Origin: Pseudovibrio ascidiaceicola
GTDB taxonomy: Bacteria > Pseudomonadota > Alphaproteobacteria > Rhizobiales > Stappiaceae
Length of the DNA stretch: 64,000 nucleotides
Direction of reading: 5' to 3'
Assembly (NCBI RefSeq): GCF_900114245.1
Contig: NZ_FOSK01000015.1
Span: 62,001-126,000, forward strand
Position numbers and translations under genes: made by a program. The notes under the pieces were generated by a model, which was not told the origin of the DNA, did not search any database, and was given only the letters and a program-made list of their open reading frames with translations. Numbering within the stretch: the first letter of the stretch is position 1; each line of letters opens with the position of its first letter. Positions 43,185-52,686 of this stretch are shown one piece after another.

Positions 43185-46100
43185 TTACTTCTTCTTACCG
43201 CCTTTGGGTTCGACATCATCGCCGAAGAAGTCCTTTTTCTTCTTTTTGCCGAGTGCGGCTTTCGCCTTTTCAGATCTGGTTTTTGGATACTCATCTTCCA
43301 TCTTCAAAGCGGCTGCCTTGATCTTAGGAATAAGCGCCCAGGCTTCTTCAATCTTTTGGTCACGATGGAGCTGGCCAATCTCTACAATGAGTGCCTTAAA
43401 TGCTTCTCTATTGTTAAAATACTGTTTAAGCGGCGCTCTTTCATTCGCTAGCTTCTGCTCTTCTTTTGCACTTTGAGCAATTTCTTTCGCTAGCTTCTGC
43501 TTTTCTTTTGCACTTTGAGCACTTTCCTTTGCCAGCTTTTGCTTTGTTATAACATTCTCGATCGCTTTCTCTCTATGACCTAGGTCAGCTTCAGCTGGCT
43601 CAAACTTTTTGTTTAAGCTAACCATAAGTTCGCAAGCCTTGTAGACAATCTGTTCCATATCCCAGATTTCTTTCTTAATGGCCTTGGCTTGCTTTTCTTC
43701 TTCACTCAGATGCTCATCAGAGTGTGCACGGCGTTCTGCTTCAGCAGCAGCCTGACGCTGTTGCATGGCAGCCAACTCGTCTTCGAAAGTTCCCTTCTTC
43801 TTCTTCCCAAGTGCCGCCTTAACTTTCTCGCCTCTTGACTTCGGAAAGCCACCTTCCATTTTCTGAACGGCCGCTTGCAGGAGTGGAATGAGGTCTCGAA
43901 TTGGCTTGATATCTCCATCACCGATACACTTAGATATATCAGCTAAAAGCTTCCTCACTTCCGCAGCATCAAGAACAAATGCATTACGTTGTGACCGGGT
44001 TTTCAGATTCTGTTCTCTGGCCTCCAGATCAGCAAGCGATTGCTTAGCCATATCCATAATATGTCTAAAACCAGCCACTTCCTGTCGCGTCACTTCTGCT
44101 TGTGCGAGAGAATTATCAAGGCTATCGAAGTAGACCTCGACCTTTTCCAGCTCAGCTTCCCCCTTAGCATCCTCATCTCTGTAGTAGAAGTTTGAGGCTG
44201 TTAGCAGGCATTCCTTAAGATTGGCGATGGTGCCTTTGTAGAACGCTTTCTCACCTGCATCCTCGAACCGGCCAGACTTGTCCTCATACTTGGTAATCTC
44301 AGGATTGTAGGCTCTGATACGCTCCAGAAGGTCAGACTTCGCATTGAGTTCGCCTTCAATTGCATCAGTACCTTTCAGCTGCTCCATCTGCTCTCTGGCA
44401 GCCTGGAAGATGTTGTCCATGTCATCCAGGTCCTGATCAATAGCACGAAGGGCATTCTCGACGACCTTCCTGTCCATATTGCCAAGCTCAATGAGCCCTA
44501 CGTTGAACATTTCGGAGTGTTCTTCGGCATCAGCATGGGTGTTCGCAAAATCCGTGTAGTGACCTTCCACATCGGGGTTCTCACGAGCCCACTTTTCAAT
44601 CTGCTTCAACTGACCAAACTTGTCACGCACGGCCTGTTGTAATTCTGCCATACGGCCTGAAGCATCATTTTGCACACCACCTTCTCCGGCATCCGGCATG
44701 CCAAGCAAGGCACGCATTTTGCCAAGCGCAACTTCAACACCAGCCAGCAGATCTTCAGCCCCCTTCTTATCCTGATTGGACAGAACAACCTGATCCTGTG
44801 TGATAAGAGTAAAGGCCTCGTTGTTTGCCTTGTAAAACTCAGCAAATTCCTTGGGCTTTTTCTTAAGCTCTTCTTTGCGAGCCGCAAGATTGGCAAAAAC
44901 GCTTTTAATGTTCTTGAGACGGAACTTCACGTCCGCACCAATACGTTGGATCTCAGCTGCCGCAGCATCAAACGCGTCCTGCATGTCGGCAATTTGGCTA
45001 TTGAGTGCGTTCACCGCAGCAATGCTTACTGAGGTTTTTTTATCAGCCATAGCCACATTGAGCGCTTCAAGTGCTTTAGCCGCTAAGGTACGGGCTTGAT
45101 CAAAGCCGCCAAGATCAACGCTCCATGCTTCAACCTCAGGCCGACGTTTCGCCAGATCCTGTAGTTTTCCAGTAGCTTCTTTCGCTTTGATGTTGATACC
45201 GGAAATGTCGTTATTGCGGATTTCCTGAGCTTTCGCGAAGAGTTGCTGCATCTGCACCAAACTGAACTTAGCTTGGGATACGTGTTGCTGAAGTTGCTCG
45301 CAATGCGCCTCTTTGTCTTCTCTCTTCTCCAGCGAACAGGCCAAACCGTCCTCATAACTTGACAAGGCGCCTTGATAGAGGGTGTCAAACTCTGGTCCAT
45401 TCACATGCTGACAAATAGGACGCCAATTCGCATTGCTTGTATTGATAGCTGTCTTCAGACTTTCCAGATCTCCCCTCAACCGTGCCAGACGGTTCTCAAG
45501 CACATCACCTGCTGTTTCCTTCTCAGCGGAGATGATTTCATCTGTTTCAGCATCATTATGCCCTTGCGCGGTCAGACTGATTTTCTTCATGCGCATGTGC
45601 ATGGTTCGGCTAGTCTCAATCAAACTATCAATCTTGGGCAGGGCTTTTTTTACATCTGAATCAAGCCAGAGATCCGTCGCCATTTTGTGCCCACCAGCCG
45701 CCGCATTCTTTGCAACCTGATAGGCATCTTCAAACTCAGTCACAGACTTTTTGGACCAACCTGTCTTGTCTTGTTTGTGGTCTTCTTCCAGCTTCTGTTG
45801 TAAGGCGAAGATTGCATCTTGCCGTTCCGCAAGTGCGATCTCCTCTCCAAACACATCATCGAGGAAATCAACGTCCTCCATTGCATGCGCACCCTTTGAA
45901 ACCAGCCCGAACTCCACCTCATCCGCAGTGGCTTTCTTCGCAGTTTTGGCGTTCTTAGGCTCTTCAAAACACTTAGGCATGTTGCTGATGGCAGCCTTCA
46001 TCTGTTCGATGGCTGTCTTGGCATCCGCAATACTGTTTTCAGAGATGAGTAGCTTGGCTTCCTGCCCCAGCGTCTCCACCATGGTCTGATAGCTCAGCAG

Positions 46101-46643
46101 GTCAGAGAGCTGTTCTTCATAGGGGATCTTATTACGCTGTTTATAATAGGTACCGGCTTCTTTAAGCAAATCAGAGACTTGCTGCACATAGCCATCCAGC
46201 CTGAGCGCGGTTGAAACACCACGATCAAGAGCATCACTCATGCCCTTCAAGCTAAGCTTTGCGTTGTCGAGGCAATCATTTGCAGCATCAATGTCTTCAC
46301 CAACAGCCGCAAGTTCTGCTTCATTCAGATAGTCATCGGTTTTCTGCTCAAAATTCTCGAATATCTTGAGCTGTTCCTTGTCGATGATCAGATGGGCTTT
46401 TTCCGTAAGACTTCCGAACTCAACATAAGCCTGTGCCACCGCAACCTGAACGCCTTCTGCCGTATCAAGCGACACCTCAAGTGCCTCTGGCACTTCATCT
46501 CCGTAGGAGGAATCAGTATCGGCCTCGGAGGGATCAATACTGCAGACTTTAAGCATGGCATTCGCCCATGCATCGACCTGACTGGACTGTTTTTGAGTAC
46601 CAGCAGTTTCATTCGAACCGGAAGGGATATCGGAACCAGCCAT
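43185..46643 (-). CDS. Giant predicted helical/coiled-coil protein of unknown function
   Basis: This 1152-residue protein is rich in Ala, Glu, Lys, Gln and Leu and looks helical almost throughout, with no signal peptide, membrane segment or catalytic motif. A C-terminal module appears twice: FPKSRGEKVKAALGKKKKGTFEDE (~residue 935) and YPKTRSEKAKAALGKKKKKDFFGDD (~1128), each after a helical LIPLLQAAVQKME or LIPKIKAAALKME segment. A 14-residue tandem repeat lies near 1050. The end is GGKKK, very basic. It does not match any family I know. Structural, scaffold or exported roles are possible. It is separated by 421 bp from the DUF1217 gene upstream. Confidence 0.75.
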   Translation of the reverse strand: MAGSDIPSGSNETAGTQKQSSQVDAWANAMLKVCSIDPSEADTDSSYGDEVPEALEVSLDTAEGVQVAVAQAYVEFGSLTEKAHLIIDKEQLKIFENFEQKTDDYLNEAELAAVGEDIDAANDCLDNAKLSLKGMSDALDRGVSTALRLDGYVQQVSDLLKEAGTYYKQRNKIPYEEQLSDLLSYQTMVETLGQEAKLLISENSIADAKTAIEQMKAAISNMPKCFEEPKNAKTAKKATADEVEFGLVSKGAHAMEDVDFLDDVFGEEIALAERQDAIFALQQKLEEDHKQDKTGWSKKSVTEFEDAYQVAKNAAAGGHKMATDLWLDSDVKKALPKIDSLIETSRTMHMRMKKISLTAQGHNDAETDEIISAEKETAGDVLENRLARLRGDLESLKTAINTSNANWRPICQHVNGPEFDTLYQGALSSYEDGLACSLEKREDKEAHCEQLQQHVSQAKFSLVQMQQLFAKAQEIRNNDISGINIKAKEATGKLQDLAKRRPEVEAWSVDLGGFDQARTLAAKALEALNVAMADKKTSVSIAAVNALNSQIADMQDAFDAAAAEIQRIGADVKFRLKNIKSVFANLAARKEELKKKPKEFAEFYKANNEAFTLITQDQVVLSNQDKKGAEDLLAGVEVALGKMRALLGMPDAGEGGVQNDASGRMAELQQAVRDKFGQLKQIEKWARENPDVEGHYTDFANTHADAEEHSEMFNVGLIELGNMDRKVVENALRAIDQDLDDMDNIFQAAREQMEQLKGTDAIEGELNAKSDLLERIRAYNPEITKYEDKSGRFEDAGEKAFYKGTIANLKECLLTASNFYYRDEDAKGEAELEKVEVYFDSLDNSLAQAEVTRQEVAGFRHIMDMAKQSLADLEAREQNLKTRSQRNAFVLDAAEVRKLLADISKCIGDGDIKPIRDLIPLLQAAVQKMEGGFPKSRGEKVKAALGKKKKGTFEDELAAMQQRQAAAEAERRAHSDEHLSEEEKQAKAIKKEIWDMEQIVYKACELMVSLNKKFEPAEADLGHREKAIENVITKQKLAKESAQSAKEKQKLAKEIAQSAKEEQKLANERAPLKQYFNNREAFKALIVEIGQLHRDQKIEEAWALIPKIKAAALKMEDEYPKTRSEKAKAALGKKKKKDFFGDDVEPKGGKKK
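43446..43529 (-). repeat. 42 bp tandem repeat in the coiled-coil gene
   Basis: Two nearly identical 42 bp units encode KLAKESAQSAKEKQ and KLAKEIAQSAKEEQ, followed by a partial third (KLANERAP). The seven-residue spacing of the alanines suits a coiled coil. Confidence 0.8.
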
Positions 46644-47064
46644 AACGGACCTCTTGGCGCACTAAAATACCTAAGTGCGGGATATCACCTACGCCATGAG
46701 ATAATGTTTCACTAATCTCCCTCTATCGAGCGAATGTTTATTAAAAAGGAGATGTCGCGGAAATTGAGGATATTCTGCTGAACATACAGCGGTGCAGATC
46801 GCTCGAGTAGGATGCATTACATTTGCACCGAGCCTCCCAAGTGAGACCATTCCTGCTCAAAGCACATTACTCCCAGGCCACATCACGAAAATCTGCAAGA
46901 GCTTGTCGAAGAGATTCTCGGAAAAAGCAGGGAGTTACTTAAGAAAAATGCCAGCATTGCTGTATGCGTTCGCTGGCATTTTGGTATCTAAAACTAATTG
47001 AATTTGCGATTTTGGCATCAGTCAAACGGGAGAAGGTACTCCCACTATCAAAATCAAACTGAAC
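46644..47064. other. 421 bp intergenic region
   Basis: It holds the promoter of the 1152-residue gene and, at 46945-46982, a strong terminator for the gene on its right. The small frame at 46792-47001 has no ribosome site and overlaps the terminator, so I do not call it a gene. Confidence 0.6.
46945..46982 (-). terminator. Terminator of the DUF1217 gene
   Basis: AAAATGCCAGC (46945-46955) pairs with GCTGGCATTTT (46972-46982); read on the minus strand the hairpin is followed by a T-rich TTTTTCTT. It lies about 80 bp after the DUF1217 stop codon. Confidence 0.85.
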
Positions 47065-48162
47065 CTAACCACCGAATTTCAGAGCATTAACGGCCGTCAG
47101 TGCACTTTCAGAGATTCCAGCTATAGGATTGCCAGCAAACAGCTGCACTGTCGGTGCCCCGCCGGTTCCATTTTGAGCATCGTATAGGATCACAAACTTT
47201 TTGACGAATTTTTCAACTTCCTCTGGATCCTGAAACTTCTTAATGTCAAATTTCTCATTAATTACCGCGGCTTGGTTATCAATGTCTGTGCCAACCATAG
47301 ACTCAGACATACCTAGTACGGTCCGAACAACCTGATACAATGCTGGCGACCCAAGAATCTCGTAGGCGCTTGTTATGTTGCCACCCGTTCTCTGGAAGTT
47401 GAGAGCAAGCCTGACACCATCATTTTGCTCACCTTCTTCTTCTTCGAAATTAACTTGGATGTACTGTTCAACAATACCTTTAGTTCTTTCCGCCTCGCGT
47501 ACTTCCAGATTATCTCGATATTTTGCGATTGTATCCTTCAGCTCTGCCGGTTTCTTCAACTCCTCAATATCGATGTTTTCATCAAACCAATCAATTCGCT
47601 CACTCTTCGGGCCATTAATGATATCTTCTGGGACATCAAACGCGACCGTTATAATTTCATATAAAGCAGGATCAGCCAGAATCTGTGTGGAGAAAAGTAC
47701 ATCCCTTGGCATTTTTAGCTGATAATATTTAGCCAACCGATCAACGTCGTCAATCTCTTGCCCCGGCGTGTTGGACCAGAGCGCCATTCTCCGATCCAAA
47801 GCTTTACTGTCCCAATCAAACTTTCCTTTGATCGTGCCATCTTTGTTAAATGGGAACGCTTCTGCTAGTTCTCTGAAGCGTTTATCATTGAGCGTATTAG
47901 CGAGCGCCTTGGGGTCTTCAGTGCCTTCGACAAGAGCTTTCCGGACCATGCCCTTTGCGTAGGACATGTCCTCCAAACCCATTGTTTTCATTACAAAGGT
48001 GTAAAGCCGATAATCGTTGAGCAGGTCATCAACCGTCTCGACCTTGCTAAAATTTTCTTCATAGTATTGGACTTCACGGGCAATTATTGGATCTTTGGCT
48101 GTTCGATCCTTTGCACCAGGCAAATCCCGATTAAGCATTGAGAAACGAAGGTTAGTATCCAT
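47065..48162 (-). CDS. DUF1217 domain protein (flagellar-associated in alphaproteobacteria)
   Basis: The 365-residue protein contains DUF1217-like units: LNDYRLYTFVMKTMGLEDMSYAKGMVRKAL, then LADPALYEIITVAFDVPEDI and LGSPALYQVVRTVLGMSESM, which recur as similar helical units. DUF1217 proteins are usually encoded in flagellar gene clusters of alphaproteobacteria, where their role is little known. No flagellar gene is near here. There is no signal peptide. The neighbouring giant helical protein is on the same strand, but a terminator separates them. Confidence 0.82.
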   Translation of the reverse strand: MDTNLRFSMLNRDLPGAKDRTAKDPIIAREVQYYEENFSKVETVDDLLNDYRLYTFVMKTMGLEDMSYAKGMVRKALVEGTEDPKALANTLNDKRFRELAEAFPFNKDGTIKGKFDWDSKALDRRMALWSNTPGQEIDDVDRLAKYYQLKMPRDVLFSTQILADPALYEIITVAFDVPEDIINGPKSERIDWFDENIDIEELKKPAELKDTIAKYRDNLEVREAERTKGIVEQYIQVNFEEEEGEQNDGVRLALNFQRTGGNITSAYEILGSPALYQVVRTVLGMSESMVGTDIDNQAAVINEKFDIKKFQDPEEVEKFVKKFVILYDAQNGTGGAPTVQLFAGNPIAGISESALTAVNALKFGG

Positions 48163-48424
48163 TGAATTGAACCCGATTACATAAAAACAGTTTGGGGTAG
48201 TCTGACTCGGTTGTCTTGTCTGAACCTGATGAACCTTAGTGCGGATATTCTCAACGCGTTGGTTTATTTAAGCTGTTGTAATGATTGTTCTTCAGGCGGC
48301 AAGCACGAGCCATGCAGAGTTCGGTCCTGCGCGGTACCCAGCCTTATAACCTGCTTTTTGGGAGCGCCTTGTGGTGTTTCGATAATTGTTGGAGAATCGC
48401 CTCACATCCCCGAACTCCTTCTCC

Positions 48425-48460
48425 CTCAAAAAAAGACCCCCGCCAACTCAAGCGAGGGTC
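48425..48460 (-). terminator. Terminator of the ttrBCA operon
   Basis: GACCCCCGC (48435-48443) pairs with GCGAGGGTC (48452-48460), one mismatch. Read on the minus strand, it is followed by seven or more T residues (bases 48428-48434 are A). It lies about 150 bp after the ttrA stop codon. Confidence 0.75.
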
Positions 48461-48532
48461 GTGAGAGTTTTTCTGCCCGGGATGTGCCTCATACCGAGTT
48501 GGAGGGACGTTTTGCTTTGGCTGTTTGTTGTT

Positions 48533-48567
48533 ATCAGGCACCACTGGGGCGGTGCCTGATGTCTTTT
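48533..48567 (+). terminator. Orphan plus-strand terminator
   Basis: ATCAGGCACC (48533-48542) pairs perfectly with GGTGCCTGAT (48551-48560) around ACTGGGGC, followed by GTCTTTTTA. No plus-strand gene lies upstream within about 5 kb, so it could end a small RNA. Confidence 0.6.
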
Positions 48568-48606
48568 TATTGGCGCATTCTTTTTCCGAGAACCGGAGGT
48601 GTTCGG

Positions 48607-51600
48607 TTAGCCCATTTTTTCTATACGCGCGGGGAGAGCCTGGCGGGCAATGCTGCCGACGACGGGGTCGGCGAGCAGGGCCGGGCGTTTGCTGGTTGGG
48701 TCGGTATAACCCAGATCATTGCTGTTGGTGCCGAGGCCCCGGTTGGAATGACCTTCCAGAATGACCTTGCCGATCTTGTGGGTGCGAGCGCCCAGTTCGC
48801 GGTGGCCGTAGCCGTGCTCGATGCCAATCGCGCCCCGTGCGATGCCATGGCGAACGAAGGCTTGCCCGCTGATGCGATTGCTTGGGGAGATGACGGTGAT
48901 CCAATCTCCGGTTTTGATGGAAAGCTGGTCCGCATCCACCGTGTTTATAGCGATGGCGTTGGAGAGTTTGAGATCATCCAAATACGGATTGCCTCCGGTG
49001 CTGGAAGAACGTAGTTGAGATTTGGTGCTGACAACGCGGAACGGCCACAGATCCGGCGGGAAGGCTTTGTCCACCTTTGTGCCGTCGGCAAAGCTTGGCG
49101 CCTGCCAAGTGGGGCAGCCAACAAACTTTTTGCCGGTCATGGAGTTGCGCGCCATGCCCACGGTTTCGTTCCAGATCTGAATACCTTTTTTGTAGGAACG
49201 AGCGAAGGTCTCTCCCTTGTAGGTTTTCACCGCGTCTTCATAACGGCCGCCTCTGTTGTAAACATACGCAACACGACGCCATTCATCTGGCTTCAGGGTG
49301 CTTTCCAAGTCCGCTCGGATACGATCCACGCCGGTGATCGTCATGTCGGTATCATCACTTTCCGGCACTGCGCCGCCATCAAATGCCACGTTAGCCCCAG
49401 CACGCATCCAGAAATCCTCTGAACGGTGCAGCGGGTGCAGGTTACCGTCGGCATCCGGGATGGCTTTTTCTCCAAAGCCCGGCAACTCCATGCGTTTGGC
49501 CACGTCGATGAAGAAGTTGTCCATGTCCATGTGGCGGCCATCTGGTGTTTTGCCAGTCTGGCAATCCACCACCGGCCAGCGGGCCGTTGAGACCTTGGTT
49601 GGCACACCGCCCCAGGCAGACGCCCAGCCCCATGCCTCGTAGAACACACGGTCCGGCACGATATAATCTGCAAAACGAGAAGTTTCGTTGATGAACGGGT
49701 CAATGGCGATGAACAGCGGCAAGCGCTTGGTGTCTTTGATCTTCTCTTTGACGTCGTTTTCCATGCCCGCAACACCGTAGACCGGGTTGGAGGACCATGT
49801 GATCACGGCTTTGGCTTTGTAAGGATACCCTTCCAACACAGAGGTGAGCCATTGCGCACCCATGGGTTGGGTAAAGGAATGCCATGGCGCCTGTGCCGGA
49901 TATGGGCTTTTGCCGTCGGCAATCAAGCGATTGAATTCGCTGGTTTTCTCGTAAGCAAAGCCACCGCGGCCTGCATCAACGCCTTTCACCTTCACCTTGC
50001 CGGGGAAGGCGAGCAGGTTGTAGCGTGGACCTTTCTGCACATCTTTGAAGCGACCGCCACCAGCTGTGGTGCCGCCTTTGGCGTTGAGGTTGCCCACCAG
50101 CGCGTTGAGCATGACGATGGCATAGGCGGTATAAAAGCCTGCTGCATGCATGGTGCCGCCGTGGCAATCGGCAGCTGCCTGTTTGCCAACGCTGGTGAAG
50201 TCGCGTGCCAAGGAGATGATACGCTCTTCCGACACGCCGCAATCTGCAGAATATTCGGCGAGTGTTTTACGCAGTGCCTCCCGGCGCAGCAAGCTGAGGC
50301 TGGTGGCTACGGGCACAGTAGAACCATCCAGAAGTCTCACGGTTCCCTGATGGAACAGTGTGGCAGGGCGGCCCTTTGCAGGAGAAAGCTCTCCGGTTTG
50401 CGCATCAAGGCACATTGGTGCTTTTTGAGCATCTTCTTCCAGGTCAGCTGTTACCATTCCTTGCCGCAGGAATGAGCCGCCTTTTGGATGCTCAGGATCA
50501 TCAATGACCAGATGCGTTGCATTGGACCAACTGGCCTCCCCTGCCGTCTGAGCTGCTGCGCCGGACGGTTGAGCCAGAAACTTGGCGTCGTATCGTTCGT
50601 TTTCCATAATCCAGCGGATCATGCCCATCACCAGCGCCCCGTCGGTGCCCGGTCTGATCGGAACCCATGTGTTGTCTTTGCCAAACGCATGGTTTTGAGA
50701 GTTGGTGAGAACAGGATCCACCACCGCATATTTGACCCCGTCACGCCCACGGGCAGCACCCATCAGCGTGCCTTGCAGCTTATAGGGATTGCCTGCATTG
50801 CCGGGGGCGGTGCCGATGAACAGCATGTACTTGGCATGACGATAGTCCGGCTTCAGGTGTGGCTGTTTCTTCAGGTTGTCCAACATGGCCGCATAGCCAG
50901 CCCGCATGGACAGGCCGCAGTAGGAGCGGTGCCCCACAAAGTTGCGGGTGCCGTAAGCCATTTTGGCAAAGCGAGCTGCCATCATCAGGCGACCGTTTTT
51001 GAAGACCGGGATCACCACAAGCTGGTTGGCTTTTGGGCCGTATTCTGGATTTTCCGGATCAAGCGGTGTCTTTAGATCGCGGATGGCACGTAGACCTTCT
51101 ACAGGGCCTTCACCAAACAGGTCGCCGCCCTCAACGGTCTCCTCAATCAGCTGATCCCAGGAGATTTCCTTCCACTGGCCGCTGCCGCGTTCTCCCACGC
51201 GTTTCATCGGCTTGAGAATGCGTTCCTTGCTGTTTTGCTTGGCAATGGCTGCATTGCCGCGACCGCAAGCGGTGGAGCGTCCGGCAAGGCCTTGCTCACC
51301 ATAGGCAGACAGGCCAGTGATCGCCTCTTTAATTGGCGTGTCATATGGAATATGCGGATTGGTGGAGAGTGGGCTGTAGGGGTTACCGGTTGCGCGCAGA
51401 ATGTCGCCAGAGGCTTTGTCCACCCGCACACGGATACCGCAAACACTGGTACAGCCCATGCACATTGTGTAGCCGACCCGCTGATCAGGATTGAGGATCA
51501 CCTCTCCTGTTGCTGGATCAACCTTATACTCTGGCGGCAAAGCGCCCCCTGCAATGCCTTTGGCTTGCGCTGTACCCATTACACCTTGGTAAAAATTTTT

Positions 51601-51687
51601 GCCTGTTTCAGCAAAGCCCCAGAAGGCAGCGCCAGCTGCGCCAAGAGCGGTTGCGCCTTGAAGAACACCACGGCGAGAAATAGTCAT
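48607..51687 (-). CDS. ttrA: TtrA, tetrathionate reductase molybdopterin subunit
   Basis: The 1026-residue protein has a twin-arginine signal (SRRGVLQGATALGAAGAAF), an iron-sulfur motif CMGCTSVCGIRV with a fourth cysteine in STACGRG, and the large molybdopterin oxidoreductase domains. HRSYCGLSMRAG carries the cysteine expected to bind molybdenum, in the ArrA/TtrA/PhsA group. The length fits TtrA (about 1020). It reduces tetrathionate to thiosulfate in the periplasm. It is the third gene of ttrBCA and starts 12 bp after ttrC. The ttrS/ttrR pair at 56413-58900 supports the assignment over arsenate or thiosulfate reductase. Confidence 0.9.
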   Translation of the reverse strand: MTISRRGVLQGATALGAAGAAFWGFAETGKNFYQGVMGTAQAKGIAGGALPPEYKVDPATGEVILNPDQRVGYTMCMGCTSVCGIRVRVDKASGDILRATGNPYSPLSTNPHIPYDTPIKEAITGLSAYGEQGLAGRSTACGRGNAAIAKQNSKERILKPMKRVGERGSGQWKEISWDQLIEETVEGGDLFGEGPVEGLRAIRDLKTPLDPENPEYGPKANQLVVIPVFKNGRLMMAARFAKMAYGTRNFVGHRSYCGLSMRAGYAAMLDNLKKQPHLKPDYRHAKYMLFIGTAPGNAGNPYKLQGTLMGAARGRDGVKYAVVDPVLTNSQNHAFGKDNTWVPIRPGTDGALVMGMIRWIMENERYDAKFLAQPSGAAAQTAGEASWSNATHLVIDDPEHPKGGSFLRQGMVTADLEEDAQKAPMCLDAQTGELSPAKGRPATLFHQGTVRLLDGSTVPVATSLSLLRREALRKTLAEYSADCGVSEERIISLARDFTSVGKQAAADCHGGTMHAAGFYTAYAIVMLNALVGNLNAKGGTTAGGGRFKDVQKGPRYNLLAFPGKVKVKGVDAGRGGFAYEKTSEFNRLIADGKSPYPAQAPWHSFTQPMGAQWLTSVLEGYPYKAKAVITWSSNPVYGVAGMENDVKEKIKDTKRLPLFIAIDPFINETSRFADYIVPDRVFYEAWGWASAWGGVPTKVSTARWPVVDCQTGKTPDGRHMDMDNFFIDVAKRMELPGFGEKAIPDADGNLHPLHRSEDFWMRAGANVAFDGGAVPESDDTDMTITGVDRIRADLESTLKPDEWRRVAYVYNRGGRYEDAVKTYKGETFARSYKKGIQIWNETVGMARNSMTGKKFVGCPTWQAPSFADGTKVDKAFPPDLWPFRVVSTKSQLRSSSTGGNPYLDDLKLSNAIAINTVDADQLSIKTGDWITVISPSNRISGQAFVRHGIARGAIGIEHGYGHRELGARTHKIGKVILEGHSNRGLGTNSNDLGYTDPTSKRPALLADPVVGSIARQALPARIEKMG

Positions 51688-51699
51688 AACTGGCTCTCC

Positions 51700-52683
51700 T
51701 TAGGCTTGAGTTTGCTTGCTGGCACGCACGGCCAGAAGGTTGATGAGAAGCGTCACGAAGATAAGGCTGAGGATCAGCAGGCCAGCAGACCCAGCCAGCG
51801 TGCGCAGAGCATCCTGAGACAGGGCGGCCTCATGACCGTAAAATGCAGTCTCGGTTTTGGACATGAGCTGCGCGCCGTTGAAGGTGGACCAGCGGAAGGC
51901 CAATGCACCAAACACAGCCAGTGCTCCACTCACACCGCGCAGCAGCAAAGAGGCCTTTGCACTCACGGCCAGAACAACTGGCACGACGACACCCGCAATG
52001 ATGAACCCACCGAACAAGCCAACAGGTGCATAGTCTGCCGCCAGAGTTGAGAGGTTGGTGTCGGTCAGCATCCAGAGGCCAAACGCGACCAGAGTGGCTG
52101 CACCTGTGACCACCAGCATGTAACGGCCTTCACCCTTTTCGCCATTCAGGCTGTCAATGATCATGGTGGCACCAGCACCACTCATCAAGGCAGTCAAAAT
52201 GAGCACAACAGGGAAGCCAAGCGTGTTCCACACAGGGCGTGCAGCAACCACACTCATTTCACCGGCGGTGTACCCTAAAATGCAGAGCGCCAGAGCACCG
52301 ACAATCATGGTCAGCATGCGCTCGCCGCCGCACATGGGTGCGTTGCCACGACGGCCTGTCATGAACGCCAACAGAAGTGTGGAGACGATAAACAGCGGCA
52401 GGAACCAGCTGCCCCACCACATGATGGAACCAGGTGCTGAGCCGAGGTAGAAGTGCATAAAACGTGCAGGCTGGTGCAGGTCGGCCAGCAGTGGCAAACC
52501 AGAGGCAAGCGCAAAACTGGCGGCTACAATTAGTGCGCCTTTGGCTTCTGCAATGCGCACAAGACGAGCATAAGCCAGCAGCAAGGCAGCGCCTGCCCCT
52601 GTTCCCACCAGCAAGAAGTAAGCGACCGCCCAAGGCCGCCAAACGGCTTCATGGTCAAAAGACATCAGATCGACAGCAGGCAT
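51700..52683 (-). CDS. ttrC: TtrC, NrfD-like membrane subunit
   Basis: The 327-residue protein is an NrfD/PsrC-type quinol-oxidising membrane subunit with eight to nine hydrophobic segments, starting WRPWAVAYFLLVGTGAGAALLLAYARL. It passes electrons from quinol to TtrB. The gene follows ttrB by 3 bp and precedes ttrA by 12 bp. No heme-binding histidine pair is needed in this family. Confidence 0.9.
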   Translation of the reverse strand: MPAVDLMSFDHEAVWRPWAVAYFLLVGTGAGAALLLAYARLVRIAEAKGALIVAASFALASGLPLLADLHQPARFMHFYLGSAPGSIMWWGSWFLPLFIVSTLLLAFMTGRRGNAPMCGGERMLTMIVGALALCILGYTAGEMSVVAARPVWNTLGFPVVLILTALMSGAGATMIIDSLNGEKGEGRYMLVVTGAATLVAFGLWMLTDTNLSTLAADYAPVGLFGGFIIAGVVVPVVLAVSAKASLLLRGVSGALAVFGALAFRWSTFNGAQLMSKTETAFYGHEAALSQDALRTLAGSAGLLILSLIFVTLLINLLAVRASKQTQA

Positions 52684-52686
52684 AAC

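Larger units (their letters stand above)
48163..48606. other. 444 bp intergenic region with two opposed terminators
   Basis: No gene is supported. It holds the promoter of the DUF1217 gene on the left, the terminator of ttrA (48435-48460) and a plus-oriented hairpin with a T-run (48533-48567) that has no gene in front of it. The frame from 48211 continues into the antisense of ttrA and is not credible. Confidence 0.6.

Noticed and set aside
48211-49014. A 267-codon plus-strand frame across the ttrA end
   Set aside because: More than half is antisense to ttrA and the protein has no family signature; it also crosses two terminator hairpins.
48607-51687. Arsenate or thiosulfate/polysulfide reductase as alternative for the molybdopterin protein
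   Set aside because: The gene order B-C-A, the length of 1026 residues and a TtrS-type sensor with a PhnD-like domain beside a FixJ-type regulator fit tetrathionate reductase better.
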